From Pusillimonas sp. UBA3987 (GTDB lineage: Bacteria > Pseudomonadota > Gammaproteobacteria > Burkholderiales > Burkholderiaceae_B): a stretch of 64,000 bases of DNA. A program made the position numbers and the translations under genes. Below the pieces are notes generated by a model. It did not search any database. It was not told the origin of the DNA and saw nothing but the letters and a program-made list of their open reading frames with translations. The first letter of the stretch is position 1. Every line of letters starts with the position of its first letter. The stretch covers positions 260,387 through 324,386 of the forward strand of contig DGCD01000011.1 of NCBI GenBank assembly GCA_002384935.1, written 5' to 3'. Below, piece by piece: positions 34,068-43,484 of this stretch.

Positions 34068-35483
34068 ATGAACACTGTTGCTGACAATTCCGTACAAGAT
34101 TACATCGTTGCCGATATCGGGCTGGCCCAATGGGGTCGCCGTGAAATCGCCATTGCCGAAACTGAAATGCCCGGCCTGATGGCCACGCGTGAAGAGTATG
34201 CTGCCGCACAGCCGCTGAAAGGTGCGCGTATTGCCGGCAGCCTGCACATGACCATTCAAACGGCCGTGCTTATTGAAACGCTGGTTGCGTTGGGTGCTGA
34301 GGTACGTTGGGCATCATGCAATATCTACTCTACTCAAGATCATGCGGCTGCCGCGATCGCTGCTGCCGGCAACCCGGTTTTTGCCGTCAAGGGCGAAACG
34401 CTGGAGGATTACTGGCAATATACCCATAAAATCTTCGAGTGGCCTGGTGAGCAGGCCAACATGATTCTCGACGATGGCGGTGATGCCACTTTACTTTTAC
34501 ACCTGGGCGCCAAGGCCGAGAAAGACCTGTCCGTTCTGAACAACCCGGGCAGTGAAGAAGAGCGGGTGCTGTTTGCCGCCATCAAGGCTCAATTGCAAAA
34601 AGATGGCAGTTGGTATTCCACGCGTCTGGCTCAAATCAAAGGCGTAACCGAAGAAACCACAACCGGTGTGAACCGTTTGTATCAAATGGCCAAAAAAGGC
34701 GACCTGGCTTTCCCGGCCATTAATGTGAATGATTCAGTCACCAAGTCCAAGTTCGACAACCTTTATGGTTGCCGGGAGTCGCTGGTTGACGGTATCAAGC
34801 GTGCAACCGACGTGATGGTTGCAGGCAAAGTGGCCGTGGTTGTGGGTTTTGGTGATGTAGGCAAGGGGTGTGCCCAGGCGCTGGCGGCGTTGCGTGCCCA
34901 GGTGTGGGTAACGGAAGTCGATCCCATTTGTGCGCTGCAGGCGTCTATGGAAGGCTACAAAGTGGTCACCATGGAAGAGGCTTGCGACAAGGCCGACATG
35001 TTCGTAACGGCTACCGGTAACTACCATGTCATTACGCGCCAGCATATGGAGCGTATGAAAGACCAGGCAATCGTTTGCAACATCGGTCACTTCGACAACG
35101 AAATCGATGTGGCCGGTATTGAGGACCTGGAGTGGGAAGAAATCAAACCCCAGGTTGATCACGTTATTTTCCCCGACGGCAAGCGCATTATTTTGCTGGC
35201 ACAAGGACGTCTGGTGAATCTGGGTTGTGCGACAGGACACCCTTCCTTTGTGATGTCGGCCTCATTCACTAATCAGACCATTGCGCAAATTGAGCTGTTT
35301 ACGCGTGGCGATGCTTACGAAAACGGCAAGGTGTACGTGCTACCCAAGCATCTTGACGAAAAGGTGGCGCGTCTGCATCTGAAAAAACTGGGCGTGAATC
35401 TCACACAGTTGTCGCCAGAGCAGGCCGATTATATTAACGTGCCGGTCGATGGACCTTACAAGCCAGACCACTACCGGTATTAA
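34068..35483 (+). CDS. ahcY: S-adenosylhomocysteine hydrolase
   Basis: Splits SAH into adenosine and homocysteine, relieving inhibition of methyltransferases. 471 residues: LAQWGRREIAIAETEMPGL at the start, CNIYSTQDHAAAAI near 85, NAD motif VVGFGDVGKGCAQAL near 262 and the C-terminal KPDHYRY. AGGGG sits ahead of the start. Expression should rise with SAH through the upstream riboswitch. The holin-like gene and metF follow. Confidence 0.97.
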   Translation: MNTVADNSVQDYIVADIGLAQWGRREIAIAETEMPGLMATREEYAAAQPLKGARIAGSLHMTIQTAVLIETLVALGAEVRWASCNIYSTQDHAAAAIAAAGNPVFAVKGETLEDYWQYTHKIFEWPGEQANMILDDGGDATLLLHLGAKAEKDLSVLNNPGSEEERVLFAAIKAQLQKDGSWYSTRLAQIKGVTEETTTGVNRLYQMAKKGDLAFPAINVNDSVTKSKFDNLYGCRESLVDGIKRATDVMVAGKVAVVVGFGDVGKGCAQALAALRAQVWVTEVDPICALQASMEGYKVVTMEEACDKADMFVTATGNYHVITRQHMERMKDQAIVCNIGHFDNEIDVAGIEDLEWEEIKPQVDHVIFPDGKRIILLAQGRLVNLGCATGHPSFVMSASFTNQTIAQIELFTRGDAYENGKVYVLPKHLDEKVARLHLKKLGVNLTQLSPEQADYINVPVDGPYKPDHYRY

Positions 35484-35541
35484 GTTGGGCGTGTTGTTCA
35501 AGTAGTAAACGTTTCTTCACCTTGCCAACAGGAGGCAAACC

Positions 35542-35880
35542 ATGGAATTGTTGTTAATCTGGGTTTTAAATGCGGTTGCTTTGTTAATCGTGGCTTATAT
35601 CTTGCCGGGTATTACGGTTGCTTCGTTCTGGTCGGCACTGATCGCCGCTTTGGTACTGGGTTTACTCAATACTTTGGTCAAGCCGCTATTGGTTCTGCTT
35701 ACGCTGCCGATTACGGTGGTTACGCTGGGCCTTTTCCTGCTTGTGCTTAATGCGCTGGTGTTCTGGTTCGCGGGGTCTATTTTGCGCGGGTTCCAGGTTG
35801 GCGGGTTTTGGTGGGCGCTGCTAGGGGCACTTATTTACAGCATTATCTCGGGCTTGTTGTCGGGGCTGATTGCAAGATGA
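35542..35880 (+). CDS. Phage holin family 4 (YvlD-like) membrane protein
   Basis: 112 residues with four hydrophobic helices and no charged loops of size; LLNTLVKPLLVLLTLPITVVTLGLF is the family mark of PF04020. Despite the name, this is a chromosomal membrane protein of unknown role, conserved between ahcY and metF in betaproteobacteria; no other phage gene is near. GGAGG lies upstream of the start; its TGA overlaps the metF ATG. Confidence 0.85.
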   Translation: MELLLIWVLNAVALLIVAYILPGITVASFWSALIAALVLGLLNTLVKPLLVLLTLPITVVTLGLFLLVLNALVFWFAGSILRGFQVGGFWWALLGALIYSIISGLLSGLIAR

Positions 35881-36710
35881 ATGCTTCACGGGGGTTAAGC
35901 CTGGAGTTTTTTCCCCCGCGCGATGAAAACGCGCGGGGCAAACTGACCAAGGCAGCAAAAGAACTGGAAGTCTTAAATCCCGCTTACGTTAGTGTTACGT
36001 TTGGTGCGGGCGGCTCAACCCGGGAGGGGACGGCCGATGCGGTGAGTCTTCTGCAACAGGCTGGTTACGATGCCGCACCGCATTTATCGTGTATTGGCGC
36101 GAGCCGCCCTGTACTGGACGAAATACTCCAGTACTATCGTGATCAGGGCGTGCGTCGCCTGGTTGCCTTGCGGGGTGACTTACCCTCGGGCATGGGCATG
36201 AACAAGGGTGATTTGCATCATGCTGTCGATCTGGTCCGGTTTATTCGGGAACACACGGGTGACTGGTTCCACATTGAAGTAGCTGCCTATCCCGAAGTTC
36301 ATCCGCAGGCCAGGGGTGCGCAGGCCGATTTGAATCATTTCGCGGAAAAGGTTCAAGCCGGCGCGAATAGTGCCATTACCCAATATTTTTTTAATGCGGA
36401 TGCCTACTACGATTTTGTTGAGCGTGCCCATGGCAAGGGCGTGAACGTGCCGATCGTGCCGGGCATTATGCCCATCACCAACCACAATCAACTGGTACGT
36501 TTTTCCGATATGTGCGGTGCCGAAGTGCCGCGCTGGATTCGGCAACGCCTGACTGATTACGGTGACGATCTGGCCTCGATCCGGGCGTTTGGTGCAGAGG
36601 TTGTTACGCGGTTGTGCCAGGATCTGCTCGATCAGGGCGCACCAGGTTTGCATTTCTACACGTTGAATAACGCCAGTGCAACACTGGCAGTTGCGCGCCA
36701 GCTTACTTAA
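35877..36710 (+). CDS. metF: 5,10-methylenetetrahydrofolate reductase
   Basis: FAD enzyme that makes 5-methyl-THF for methionine synthesis, completing the methyl cycle begun by metK and ahcY. ATG 35877 (277 residues) overlaps the previous stop. SLEFFPPRDE near 8, FVSVTFGAGG-like YVSVTFGAGGSTREGT near 42, LRGDLP near 100, and ITQYFFNADAYYDFVE near 166. Its end overlaps the convergent fau gene by 8 bp. Confidence 0.95.
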   Translation: MNASRGLSLEFFPPRDENARGKLTKAAKELEVLNPAYVSVTFGAGGSTREGTADAVSLLQQAGYDAAPHLSCIGASRPVLDEILQYYRDQGVRRLVALRGDLPSGMGMNKGDLHHAVDLVRFIREHTGDWFHIEVAAYPEVHPQARGAQADLNHFAEKVQAGANSAITQYFFNADAYYDFVERAHGKGVNVPIVPGIMPITNHNQLVRFSDMCGAEVPRWIRQRLTDYGDDLASIRAFGAEVVTRLCQDLLDQGAPGLHFYTLNNASATLAVARQLT

Positions 36711-37326
36711 GCGCCCAGCCCTTGTCTGTCAGGATGGCGTTAAGCGGGAAATCGTGCTCGGCCGGCGTATGCGGCACGCCCATTCGCTCCAGGTCACCAC
36801 ACGCCCAGGCGATGCCCATGGCGTATGGGTTGTGTCCCGCTTGTTTTAAATGAGCCAGCGTGCGGTCGTAATAGCCTTTTCCATAACCGATTCGATCTCC
36901 TTTGCGGGTATAGCCCAGCGTGGGGACCAACACGACATCGGGCGGGGGGGCGACTGGCCCTTGGGGTTCCGGGATGCCAAAAGCACCCGTTTGCATCGAG
37001 ACGTCGGGGGTCCAGACGCGAAACTCCAGGGGTTGGTCGGGGCCGGTTACCACGGGTAACGATACCGTGATTCCCTCTTCTTCCACCCACTGGTATAACA
37101 GCGGCTGCAGTTGCGGTTCTTCAGACATCGACCAAAAAGCAGCGATGTTCTGGTAGGCTGGTTCAGTTTGCTCTTCTTGTTCGGCGCGGGTGGTGGCCAG
37201 CCAGGTATAGAGCCTGCCCCGAATCAATAGTCCGCCGCGTCGGGTTTCATTCGGATCCTGGGCTGCACGAGCGGCTTTCAGGCGATCGCGAATGGCGCTC
37301 GTATTATTCTCTATACTGTCAGTCAT
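36703..37326 (-). CDS. 5-formyltetrahydrofolate cyclo-ligase
   Basis: Returns 5-formyl-THF to 5,10-methenyl-THF with ATP. 207 residues from ATG 37326; an extended frame from a TTG at 37353 is less likely. Family marks: FWSMSEEPQLQPLL near 65, and GDRIGYGKGYYDRTLA near 140 (ATP/phosphate loop). Folate neighbour metF is convergent. Divergent from slt, with a 29 bp gap. Confidence 0.9.
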   Translation of the reverse strand: MTDSIENNTSAIRDRLKAARAAQDPNETRRGGLLIRGRLYTWLATTRAEQEEQTEPAYQNIAAFWSMSEEPQLQPLLYQWVEEEGITVSLPVVTGPDQPLEFRVWTPDVSMQTGAFGIPEPQGPVAPPPDVVLVPTLGYTRKGDRIGYGKGYYDRTLAHLKQAGHNPYAMGIAWACGDLERMGVPHTPAEHDFPLNAILTDKGWALK

Positions 37327-37355
37327 GGTGGAAATTCTGCAAGGTTGAAACAAAG

Positions 37356-39371
37356 ATGGTGTTCAAGCAGTGTCAACGGTATCAGAAATTATGGTGGCGT
37401 GCCGGTCTTGGTTTGCTTGTGGCCGGTGTGCTGGGTTTCGCTGTTTCCAGCCCGGCAAAGGCGCAGGAAGATGTCGAAGTCATTAATATTACGATTCGAC
37501 CGGATCCTTCCCTTCAGGCCGTAATCCGCGCGCGTGAAGCAATGAACAGGAAGCGCTGGAGCGAACTGGAGGCGTTGGTACCGCAAGCCTCGCAGGCACC
37601 GCTTCTGGGGTCCTACGCAGAATATTGGCTGTTGCGCCGCGACCTTACCAACCCGGCAACGCCGGTGCCAACCGCGCGTCTTGAGCGCTTTATGTCCACC
37701 AATCAGGATGCCTACCTGGCAGATCGCATCCGTTCCGACTGGATTGTTGCAGCTGCGCGCACAGGTGATTACGCCAGAGCGGTCTCGTTGGCGCCTGTTG
37801 TTGCCAGCAATGCCCAGGTAGATTGCGCGGTTCTATTGTCCAGGCATATGCTGGGTGAACAGGTTAACGCGCAGGTTGCCGTCGATACCTTTGAGCCTGT
37901 GAGTCTTTGCTGGATGATGCTCGACGAGCTGGTTGATAAAAATATCGTGAGCTGGAAGCAGCTTGAGACCCTGTTGCGGGCAACGCTTGAAACCAGCAAG
38001 ACAGGCAATGCACGGCGTTTGGCCGCCTTGATGTTCGATGCCGGTCAGATGAAGTCGTATGCCGCATTCATGAAAAACCCGCGGCAATGGCTTGCCGGGC
38101 AGCAGGCGCCCAAAACAACGGCCGATATTGCGCTGGTCACGTTAGCATTGTCGCGTCTTGCTCGTGGCGACCGCGATGCTGAAACAGCTTATATCCAGAA
38201 CGATTGGGCCGCCCGTGTACCCAAAGCCGATCTCGAGTGGGTCTGGGGGCAGTTCGGCTTGATTGCTGCGTTAAATGTTGAGCCCGATGCAGTTCAGTGG
38301 TACCGGCGTTCGGGGAATATTCCCAAAACCGATTACAGCCATGCCTGGGAGGTGCGCTCTGAGCTGCGCCAGGCGCCAATCGACTGGGTGCGGGTCAGTC
38401 GTGCAATTCAGAAAATGACGCCTCGTCAGCAAGCCGAGCCGGTCTGGGTATATTGGTATGGCCGCTCGCTGGCTGCTCAAGGTAATGACGCGGCTGCACG
38501 CCAGTATTATCAGTCTATTCAGAATGATTATAGTTTTTACGGCCAGTTGGCGAATGAAGAGTTGGGTCAAACTATTCCCATCCCGCCGGCTCCTGTTGCC
38601 GTTACGCCGGATGAGCTCGCCCAGGCGCGCAACAACCCCGGCTTACAGCGGGCCATCAAGTTGTTTGATTTGGGTTGGCGGGCTGAGGCCGTGCCCGAGT
38701 GGAACTTTACCTTGCGAGGGATGAATGATCGCGAGTTATTGGCCGCCGCCGAACTGGCACGCGACGAGCAGATTTTTGATCGTGTCGTTAATACTTCGCT
38801 ACGCACTGCCAGTGTCGCTGATTTTTCCCAGCGATTTGTGGCCCCGTTCGAGGGGCGGGTCAGCGCCAAAGCGCGGGAAATCAATTTGGACCCGGCCTGG
38901 GTATATGGCCTGATTCGACAGGAGTCGCGCTTTATTACCGATGCCCGTTCGCGTGTTGGTGCATCGGGCCTGATGCAGCTTATGCCTGCTACGGCTCGTT
39001 GGGTCGCACGTAAAATTGGCATGTCCAACTTCAATCCTTCAATGGTTAACGACTTCGACGTCAACACTATTTTGGGTACTCAATATTTGAAGATGGTGCT
39101 GGATGACTTGGATGGCAGTCAGGTCCTGGCCACTGCGGGGTATAACGCGGGGCCGGGGCGTTCGAAACAATGGCGCGCCAAATTATTGGGCCCAGTGGAA
39201 GGGGCGGTTTTTGCCGAGACAATACCGTTTACGGAAACCCGGTTATATGTAAAGCATGTCTTGTCCAATGCGGTTTACTACGACATGCTGTTTTCGGGCC
39301 AGCCGCAATCATTGAAAGAGCGCCTTGCCACAATCAGTCCGAACCGTTCCCGACGCACTGACTTGCCCTGA
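37356..39371 (+). CDS. slt: Soluble lytic murein transglycosylase, Slt70 type
   Basis: Periplasmic enzyme that cleaves peptidoglycan glycan strands to 1,6-anhydro ends. 671 residues: signal peptide to about residue 36 (PAKAQ), a long alpha-helical superhelical U-domain, and a C-terminal catalytic domain with the Glu in LIRQESRF near 524, GASGLMQLMPATA, and AGYNAGPGR. The stop overlaps the cca start (TGATG). Confidence 0.94.
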   Translation: MVFKQCQRYQKLWWRAGLGLLVAGVLGFAVSSPAKAQEDVEVINITIRPDPSLQAVIRAREAMNRKRWSELEALVPQASQAPLLGSYAEYWLLRRDLTNPATPVPTARLERFMSTNQDAYLADRIRSDWIVAAARTGDYARAVSLAPVVASNAQVDCAVLLSRHMLGEQVNAQVAVDTFEPVSLCWMMLDELVDKNIVSWKQLETLLRATLETSKTGNARRLAALMFDAGQMKSYAAFMKNPRQWLAGQQAPKTTADIALVTLALSRLARGDRDAETAYIQNDWAARVPKADLEWVWGQFGLIAALNVEPDAVQWYRRSGNIPKTDYSHAWEVRSELRQAPIDWVRVSRAIQKMTPRQQAEPVWVYWYGRSLAAQGNDAAARQYYQSIQNDYSFYGQLANEELGQTIPIPPAPVAVTPDELAQARNNPGLQRAIKLFDLGWRAEAVPEWNFTLRGMNDRELLAAAELARDEQIFDRVVNTSLRTASVADFSQRFVAPFEGRVSAKAREINLDPAWVYGLIRQESRFITDARSRVGASGLMQLMPATARWVARKIGMSNFNPSMVNDFDVNTILGTQYLKMVLDDLDGSQVLATAGYNAGPGRSKQWRAKLLGPVEGAVFAETIPFTETRLYVKHVLSNAVYYDMLFSGQPQSLKERLATISPNRSRRTDLP

Positions 39372-40510
39372 TGGAAAATGCCGTGCCCAGGTTGCCTGTT
39401 GTTGCATTCGACCCGCTCATTGGCGACTTACAGGCCTATGTCGTTGGGGGGGCGGTGCGCGATGCGTTATTAGGGCTGCCCCCGGGTGATCGCGATTGGG
39501 TTGTGGTGGGTGCCACGCCTGAACAAATGATGCACAAAGGCTTTATTCCTGTCGGTGATGACTTTCCGGTGTTTCTGCATCCGGAAACGAAAGAGGAATA
39601 TGCCTTGGCCAGAACTGAGCGCAAGTCGGGGCGTGGTTATAAAGGTTTTACTTTCTATACGGGTCAAGACGTTACCCTGGAAGACGATTTGGGCCGGCGC
39701 GACTTAACCATAAACGCAATTGCGCAAACACCCGACGGCCAATTGGTGGATCCTTTGAATGGATCTGCAGATATTCAAAGACGCGTTCTGCGCCATATTG
39801 GCGAAGCGTTCTGCGAGGACCCGGTGCGCTTGCTGCGGTTGGCCCGCTTTGCTGCCAGATTCACGCATTTTTCTATAGCGCCGGAAACACTAACGCTGGC
39901 GCGCAGGCTGGTTACCGAGGGTGAGGTCGACGTATTGGTTCCGGAGCGGGTTTGGCGCGAAGTCAGCCGTGGGCTGATGAGTGACGCACCTTATCGAATG
40001 TTCGATGTGCTGGCTGAAACGGGTGCGCTGCAGCGAGTTATGTCTGGCCTGGTTTTCGATGGTGTCACGCGTCGCCGCCTGCAATGTGCGGCGCAACATC
40101 ATTTGTCGTTGCCCAGTCGCGCCGCCTTGATGTGTTTTTCTTCGGGGCGTCCCGAAGCGATTTTGCTGTCGGTGAAAGCCCCATCCCAATGTGTTGATTA
40201 TGCCCGCTTGCTACCTGTTGTGTGTTCAAGCCTGGGGATAGCTCAAACTGCGGATGATTATCTGACGCTGATTGAAAGATGTGATGGCTTGCGCAAGCCC
40301 GAGCGTTTTCTTGATCTGATTGAAGCGGCATGCTGCACAGACACACCGCTTTCTGATGCACAAGCGGATCTGCGTCGGAGCTGGGAGGCTCGCCTGAATT
40401 GTGTGCGTGCGGTGAATGGCGGCCTGGTTGCCCGGCAGTATCAGGGACAGCCCCAGGCAATTAAAGAGGCCGTGCGCCAGGCGCGGCTGGAGGCCCTTGC
40501 CGGGATGTAG
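39371..40510 (+). CDS. cca: CCA-adding tRNA nucleotidyltransferase
   Basis: Adds or repairs the 3' CCA of tRNA. 379 residues, class II: VGGAVRDALLGLPPGDRDWVVVGATPE near 25-51 (catalytic DxD as DRDW), ARTERKSGRGYKGF, EDDLGRRDLTINAIA near 107, and PVRLLRLARFAARF. It lacks the full HD domain region of the 412-residue E. coli enzyme at the C-terminus and so may lack part of the phosphodiesterase function. Confidence 0.92.
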   Translation: MENAVPRLPVVAFDPLIGDLQAYVVGGAVRDALLGLPPGDRDWVVVGATPEQMMHKGFIPVGDDFPVFLHPETKEEYALARTERKSGRGYKGFTFYTGQDVTLEDDLGRRDLTINAIAQTPDGQLVDPLNGSADIQRRVLRHIGEAFCEDPVRLLRLARFAARFTHFSIAPETLTLARRLVTEGEVDVLVPERVWREVSRGLMSDAPYRMFDVLAETGALQRVMSGLVFDGVTRRRLQCAAQHHLSLPSRAALMCFSSGRPEAILLSVKAPSQCVDYARLLPVVCSSLGIAQTADDYLTLIERCDGLRKPERFLDLIEAACCTDTPLSDAQADLRRSWEARLNCVRAVNGGLVARQYQGQPQAIKEAVRQARLEALAGM

Positions 40511-40552
40511 GTATGCAGGTGTACCTGCCGCAGCTTCGACGGTGATGCCGGT

Positions 40553-41926
40553 TCAAAGGCGATCGCGCCTATCGCCGCGCTGGAAGCCCAATAGCGGTGG
40601 CTCAATACCCCGACCCACCATCATGACTTTGAACAATTCACCCATTTCGGCCTCTGACAGCAGCGTTTGTGCCGATGCCATGGTGCGTGCTTGCTCCAGC
40701 GCATCGGCTTTCGTCATTTCAGCCAGTTGGTTTACAAAGCCCGTGTTAATCAGGAACCGGGCTTGTGAGGTATAGCCCAGTACATCGAGTTTTGCCTTAA
40801 GGGCGGCGTCTGCAATGGCAGTAAAGTCGACATGGGCAGTGATATCCTGCAAGCCCGGATAGACGAGCGGTTCAGCATGAGCGTGGTGACGAAAATGGCA
40901 CATCAAGGTTCCCTGCGCCCGCTGCGGGTGATAGTACTCGTGCCGGGGAAAACCGTAGTCGATGATCAGTGCTGCGCCTTTGTGAAGCCATTGGCCCAAT
41001 GACTCAACCCAAGCCTCGGCACGCAAATTAATTTCAGATGTGTAGCCTGGCAATGGCGGCATTCGTGAATGGACGATTTCTGCCAGTTCTTTTGATGCCG
41101 GGCGCTCAGCCCATGAGAATGGCGAGCCCAGCGTTACGCCTTTTTCCAGGAGTTGACCTGACTCGTTCCATCGGAATACCGAGACGGGCATTGCATCAAG
41201 TACTTCGTTGGCAACCACGCAACCTTCGAAACGGCGGGGAAGGCTCTCGCGCCATTGCACATCGGCCTCGAGTATGTTGAGCCGCGCGCCCTGGCGCTCA
41301 CGAAGTTCACCCGACACTTCGATAATGGTGTACTGCGGCTCAATACCCATTTCACGCAGCGCCTTGATAATGCTTAAGGCCAATGCGCCCGATCCGGCAC
41401 CGAATTCAAGCACCTGATTTGATTCCGATCGTTGCAGTACCTCTGCGATTTGTCGAGCCAGTGCCTGCCCATATGCCGGTGTCAGTTCAGGTGCCGTGGT
41501 GAAGTCGCCCGGCGCCTCGGGGTTCGGAAACTTCTGGCTGCCGGCCACGTAATAACCCAGGCCGGGCGCGTACAGTGCCTGATCCATATAGGTGTCGAAT
41601 GACATGAAGTGATCGGGTTGCTGTCGCAGCTTCGTTTGAATGGCGGCCGCCACTTCCTGGCAGTGCCTTGCCGAGTTTGTGTCCAGTGCCGGCAGGCCTG
41701 CAGGTGTTTGAATTGTCGTTTCTTCGGAATCAGGCGTCATGGCGTGGTTGATGCGGGTGGGCGGCTTTGCCGGGTGCTTCAGCCGATACAGGGAAACACT
41801 CATGGTTATGAAAAAGCCCGCCAACAATCCCAGGACAGCGCCTACGACAAAGTTGTCGAAGATCAGCCATAAAGGTAGCGCCAGCAGCAAGGATGTGAGC
41901 AGGGGTCTGTTGAGAAGTTCTTTCAT
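40553..41926 (-). CDS. MidA/NDUFAF7-family SAM methyltransferase with membrane anchor
   Basis: 457 residues. The C-terminal ~395 residues are a MidA-type (DUF185) methyltransferase: FMSFDTYMDQALYAPGLGYY near 107, GDFTTAPELTPAYGQ near 139, VLEFGAGSGALALSIIK near 170. The N-terminal ~50 residues hold two hydrophobic segments that ordinary MidA lacks. GAAGGGG sits just ahead of ATG 41926; the internal ATG 41740, which would give a normal soluble enzyme, has no such site. So a membrane-tethered form is supported. Eukaryotic NDUFAF7 methylates a complex I subunit; the bacterial target is unknown. Confidence 0.82.
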   Translation of the reverse strand: MKELLNRPLLTSLLLALPLWLIFDNFVVGAVLGLLAGFFITMSVSLYRLKHPAKPPTRINHAMTPDSEETTIQTPAGLPALDTNSARHCQEVAAAIQTKLRQQPDHFMSFDTYMDQALYAPGLGYYVAGSQKFPNPEAPGDFTTAPELTPAYGQALARQIAEVLQRSESNQVLEFGAGSGALALSIIKALREMGIEPQYTIIEVSGELRERQGARLNILEADVQWRESLPRRFEGCVVANEVLDAMPVSVFRWNESGQLLEKGVTLGSPFSWAERPASKELAEIVHSRMPPLPGYTSEINLRAEAWVESLGQWLHKGAALIIDYGFPRHEYYHPQRAQGTLMCHFRHHAHAEPLVYPGLQDITAHVDFTAIADAALKAKLDVLGYTSQARFLINTGFVNQLAEMTKADALEQARTMASAQTLLSEAEMGELFKVMMVGRGIEPPLLGFQRGDRRDRL

Positions 41927-41963
41927 GCCCCTTCATTTTATCCTGCCCACTGGCCCGCAGAGA

Positions 41964-42596
41964 TCAAGCCGTTTGCGTTTCCAGCGTCTCACGGCCAATT
42001 TTCAGTTCTCGCGCCATTTGGGCCACATGACGGCCTTGGTATCGTGCGCCGTCCAGCTCGTTCTTGCTGGGTTGACGCGAACCGTCACCGTTGGCGATTG
42101 TTGAGGCCCCGTAAGGGGTGCCGCCGGTAATCTGGCTGTTGTCGGTTTGACCCTGGAAAGAGTAGGGCAGGCCCACTATGCCCATGCCGTGGTGCAACAG
42201 CACTGTGTGGAACGTTAATAAAGTGCTTTCCTGGCCGCCGTGCTGCGAGGCGGTTGAAGTGAATACACTGCCGATTTTTCCAATCAGCTTTCCTTGAGCC
42301 CACAAACCGCCGGTTTGATCCAGAAAGTTTTTCATCTGTGCTGCCATGTTGCCAAAGCGCGTGGGTGTCCCGAAGATAATGGCGTCGTACTCAGCCAACT
42401 CGTCGGGGTGTGCGACAGGCGCGGCCTGGTCGACTTTGTAGTGGCTTGCCTTGGCTACATCTTCCGGTACCAGTTCAGGTACACGCTTGATGTCTACCTG
42501 GGCGCCATCAACGGCACGCGCACCTTCGGCTACAGCCTGGGCCATGGTTTCTATATGGCCATAAGCGGAATAATATAAAACCAGAACTTTTGACAT
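41964..42596 (-). CDS. wrbA: NAD(P)H:quinone oxidoreductase WrbA
   Basis: FMN flavoprotein that reduces quinones by two electrons. 210 residues: YYSAYGHIETMA (FMN phosphate loop, residues 8-19), FGTPTRFGNMAAQMKNFLDQTGGLW near 75, STASQHGGQE near 112. It follows pirin in the same direction by 71 bp; a quinone/oxidative response unit controlled by the divergent LysR is plausible. Confidence 0.94.
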   Translation of the reverse strand: MSKVLVLYYSAYGHIETMAQAVAEGARAVDGAQVDIKRVPELVPEDVAKASHYKVDQAAPVAHPDELAEYDAIIFGTPTRFGNMAAQMKNFLDQTGGLWAQGKLIGKIGSVFTSTASQHGGQESTLLTFHTVLLHHGMGIVGLPYSFQGQTDNSQITGGTPYGASTIANGDGSRQPSKNELDGARYQGRHVAQMARELKIGRETLETQTA

Positions 42597-42667
42597 TGTG
42601 TTGACTCCCTGAAAAATAAAAAAATGGTGTTGATTAACGGGGTGGCCCCGCAGATGGGTATTGCTGA

Positions 42668-43366
42668 TTAAGGAAGCTCGAACAGCAGCACCTCGGCTTC
42701 ATGTCCGTGTGCCAGCAACAAAGCGGGTTCATCCTTGATCTTCAGGCCATCGCCTGCTTTGATCTCGTGTTCATTGACCCTGATTGAGCCACGGGCTACA
42801 TGCAGATAGATTTGACGACCCGCCGGCGGGTCGTAGTCAATATGCTCATCGCCGTTCAGCAAGGTTGCGTAGATACGTGCGTCCTGATGCAGGAAAAGGG
42901 CGTCGTCATCCGGATTGCCGGAAGCCAGCAGTTTTAACTGGCCGCGTTTCTCTCCTTCTTGAATATGGCGCTCCTGATACGACGGAGCCACGCTTTGCCG
43001 GTTCGGCAAGAGCCAGATTTGCAGAAAATGTACGGGATCGCTGGCAGAGGGATTGAATTCGCTATGCTGAACGCCGGTGCCGGCACTCATTAACTGCACA
43101 TTTCCCGGTTTCAAGACTGAACCTGATCCCATTGAGTCACGATGTTCCAGTGCACCCTCCAGCACGTACGACAAAATTTCCATGTCGCGGTGCCCATGCG
43201 TGCCGAAACCCTTGCCGGGTTGTACGGTGTCATCGTTGATGACACGCAAGGCACTCCATCCCATGTGGGCAGGGTCATGATAGTGGCCGAATGAGAAAGA
43301 GTGGTGGCTGTTGAGCCAATCGAGTTGGACATGGCCACGCTCGTGGGCAGCGCGTCGTTCAATCAT
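42668..43366 (-). CDS. Pirin family bicupin protein
   Basis: 232 residues, YhhW type. N-terminal cupin with the iron ligands: LNSHHSFSFGHYHDPAHMGW near 19, GFGTHGHRDMEI near 54, QLMSAGTGVQHSEFNPS near 91; the C-terminal cupin is degenerate. Some members cleave quercetin, others are redox sensors; the role here is not set. Divergent from a LysR gene. Confidence 0.9.
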   Translation of the reverse strand: MIERRAAHERGHVQLDWLNSHHSFSFGHYHDPAHMGWSALRVINDDTVQPGKGFGTHGHRDMEILSYVLEGALEHRDSMGSGSVLKPGNVQLMSAGTGVQHSEFNPSASDPVHFLQIWLLPNRQSVAPSYQERHIQEGEKRGQLKLLASGNPDDDALFLHQDARIYATLLNGDEHIDYDPPAGRQIYLHVARGSIRVNEHEIKAGDGLKIKDEPALLLAHGHEAEVLLFELP

Positions 43367-43412
43367 GCTTTGTTCCGGATGAGGTTAAGTTAAGTCCCAT
43401 TTTATGGTCGAT

Positions 43413-43442
43413 AAATATGATAAAAAAGCGCTAAAATATGAT
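43413..43442. repeat. Direct repeats upstream of the LysR gene
   Basis: AAATATGAT occurs at 43413-43421 and 43434-43442, 21 bp apart (two helical turns), in the pirin-lysR divergent region. Possible regulator sites. Confidence 0.3.
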
Positions 43443-43448
43443 TGTTCT

Positions 43449-43465
43449 TATCTAATAAATAGATA
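43449..43465. promoter_or_regulatory. Candidate LysR operator
   Basis: TATCTA-ATAAA-TAGATA, a perfect 6 bp inverted repeat centred 28 bp upstream of the lysR ATG and containing a T-N11-A pattern, as expected for LysR-type regulators. Confidence 0.45.
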
Positions 43466-43484
43466 TATTTTCCGGGTCAAGCGC

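Noticed and set aside
35542..35880. Prophage sign from a phage-holin family gene
   Set aside because: PF04020 proteins are ordinary chromosomal membrane proteins; the gene is fixed between ahcY and metF and no other phage gene is present.
40515..40528. GCAGGTGTACCTGC palindrome between cca and the MidA gene as a terminator
   Set aside because: Loop too small in the full pairing and no T run on either strand; left as an unexplained palindrome.
42612..42660. GGGG-TGG-CCCC stem between pirin and wrbA as a terminator
   Set aside because: The stem is only four to five pairs and the T-rich tract is well separated from it, so wrbA may be read from the pirin promoter.
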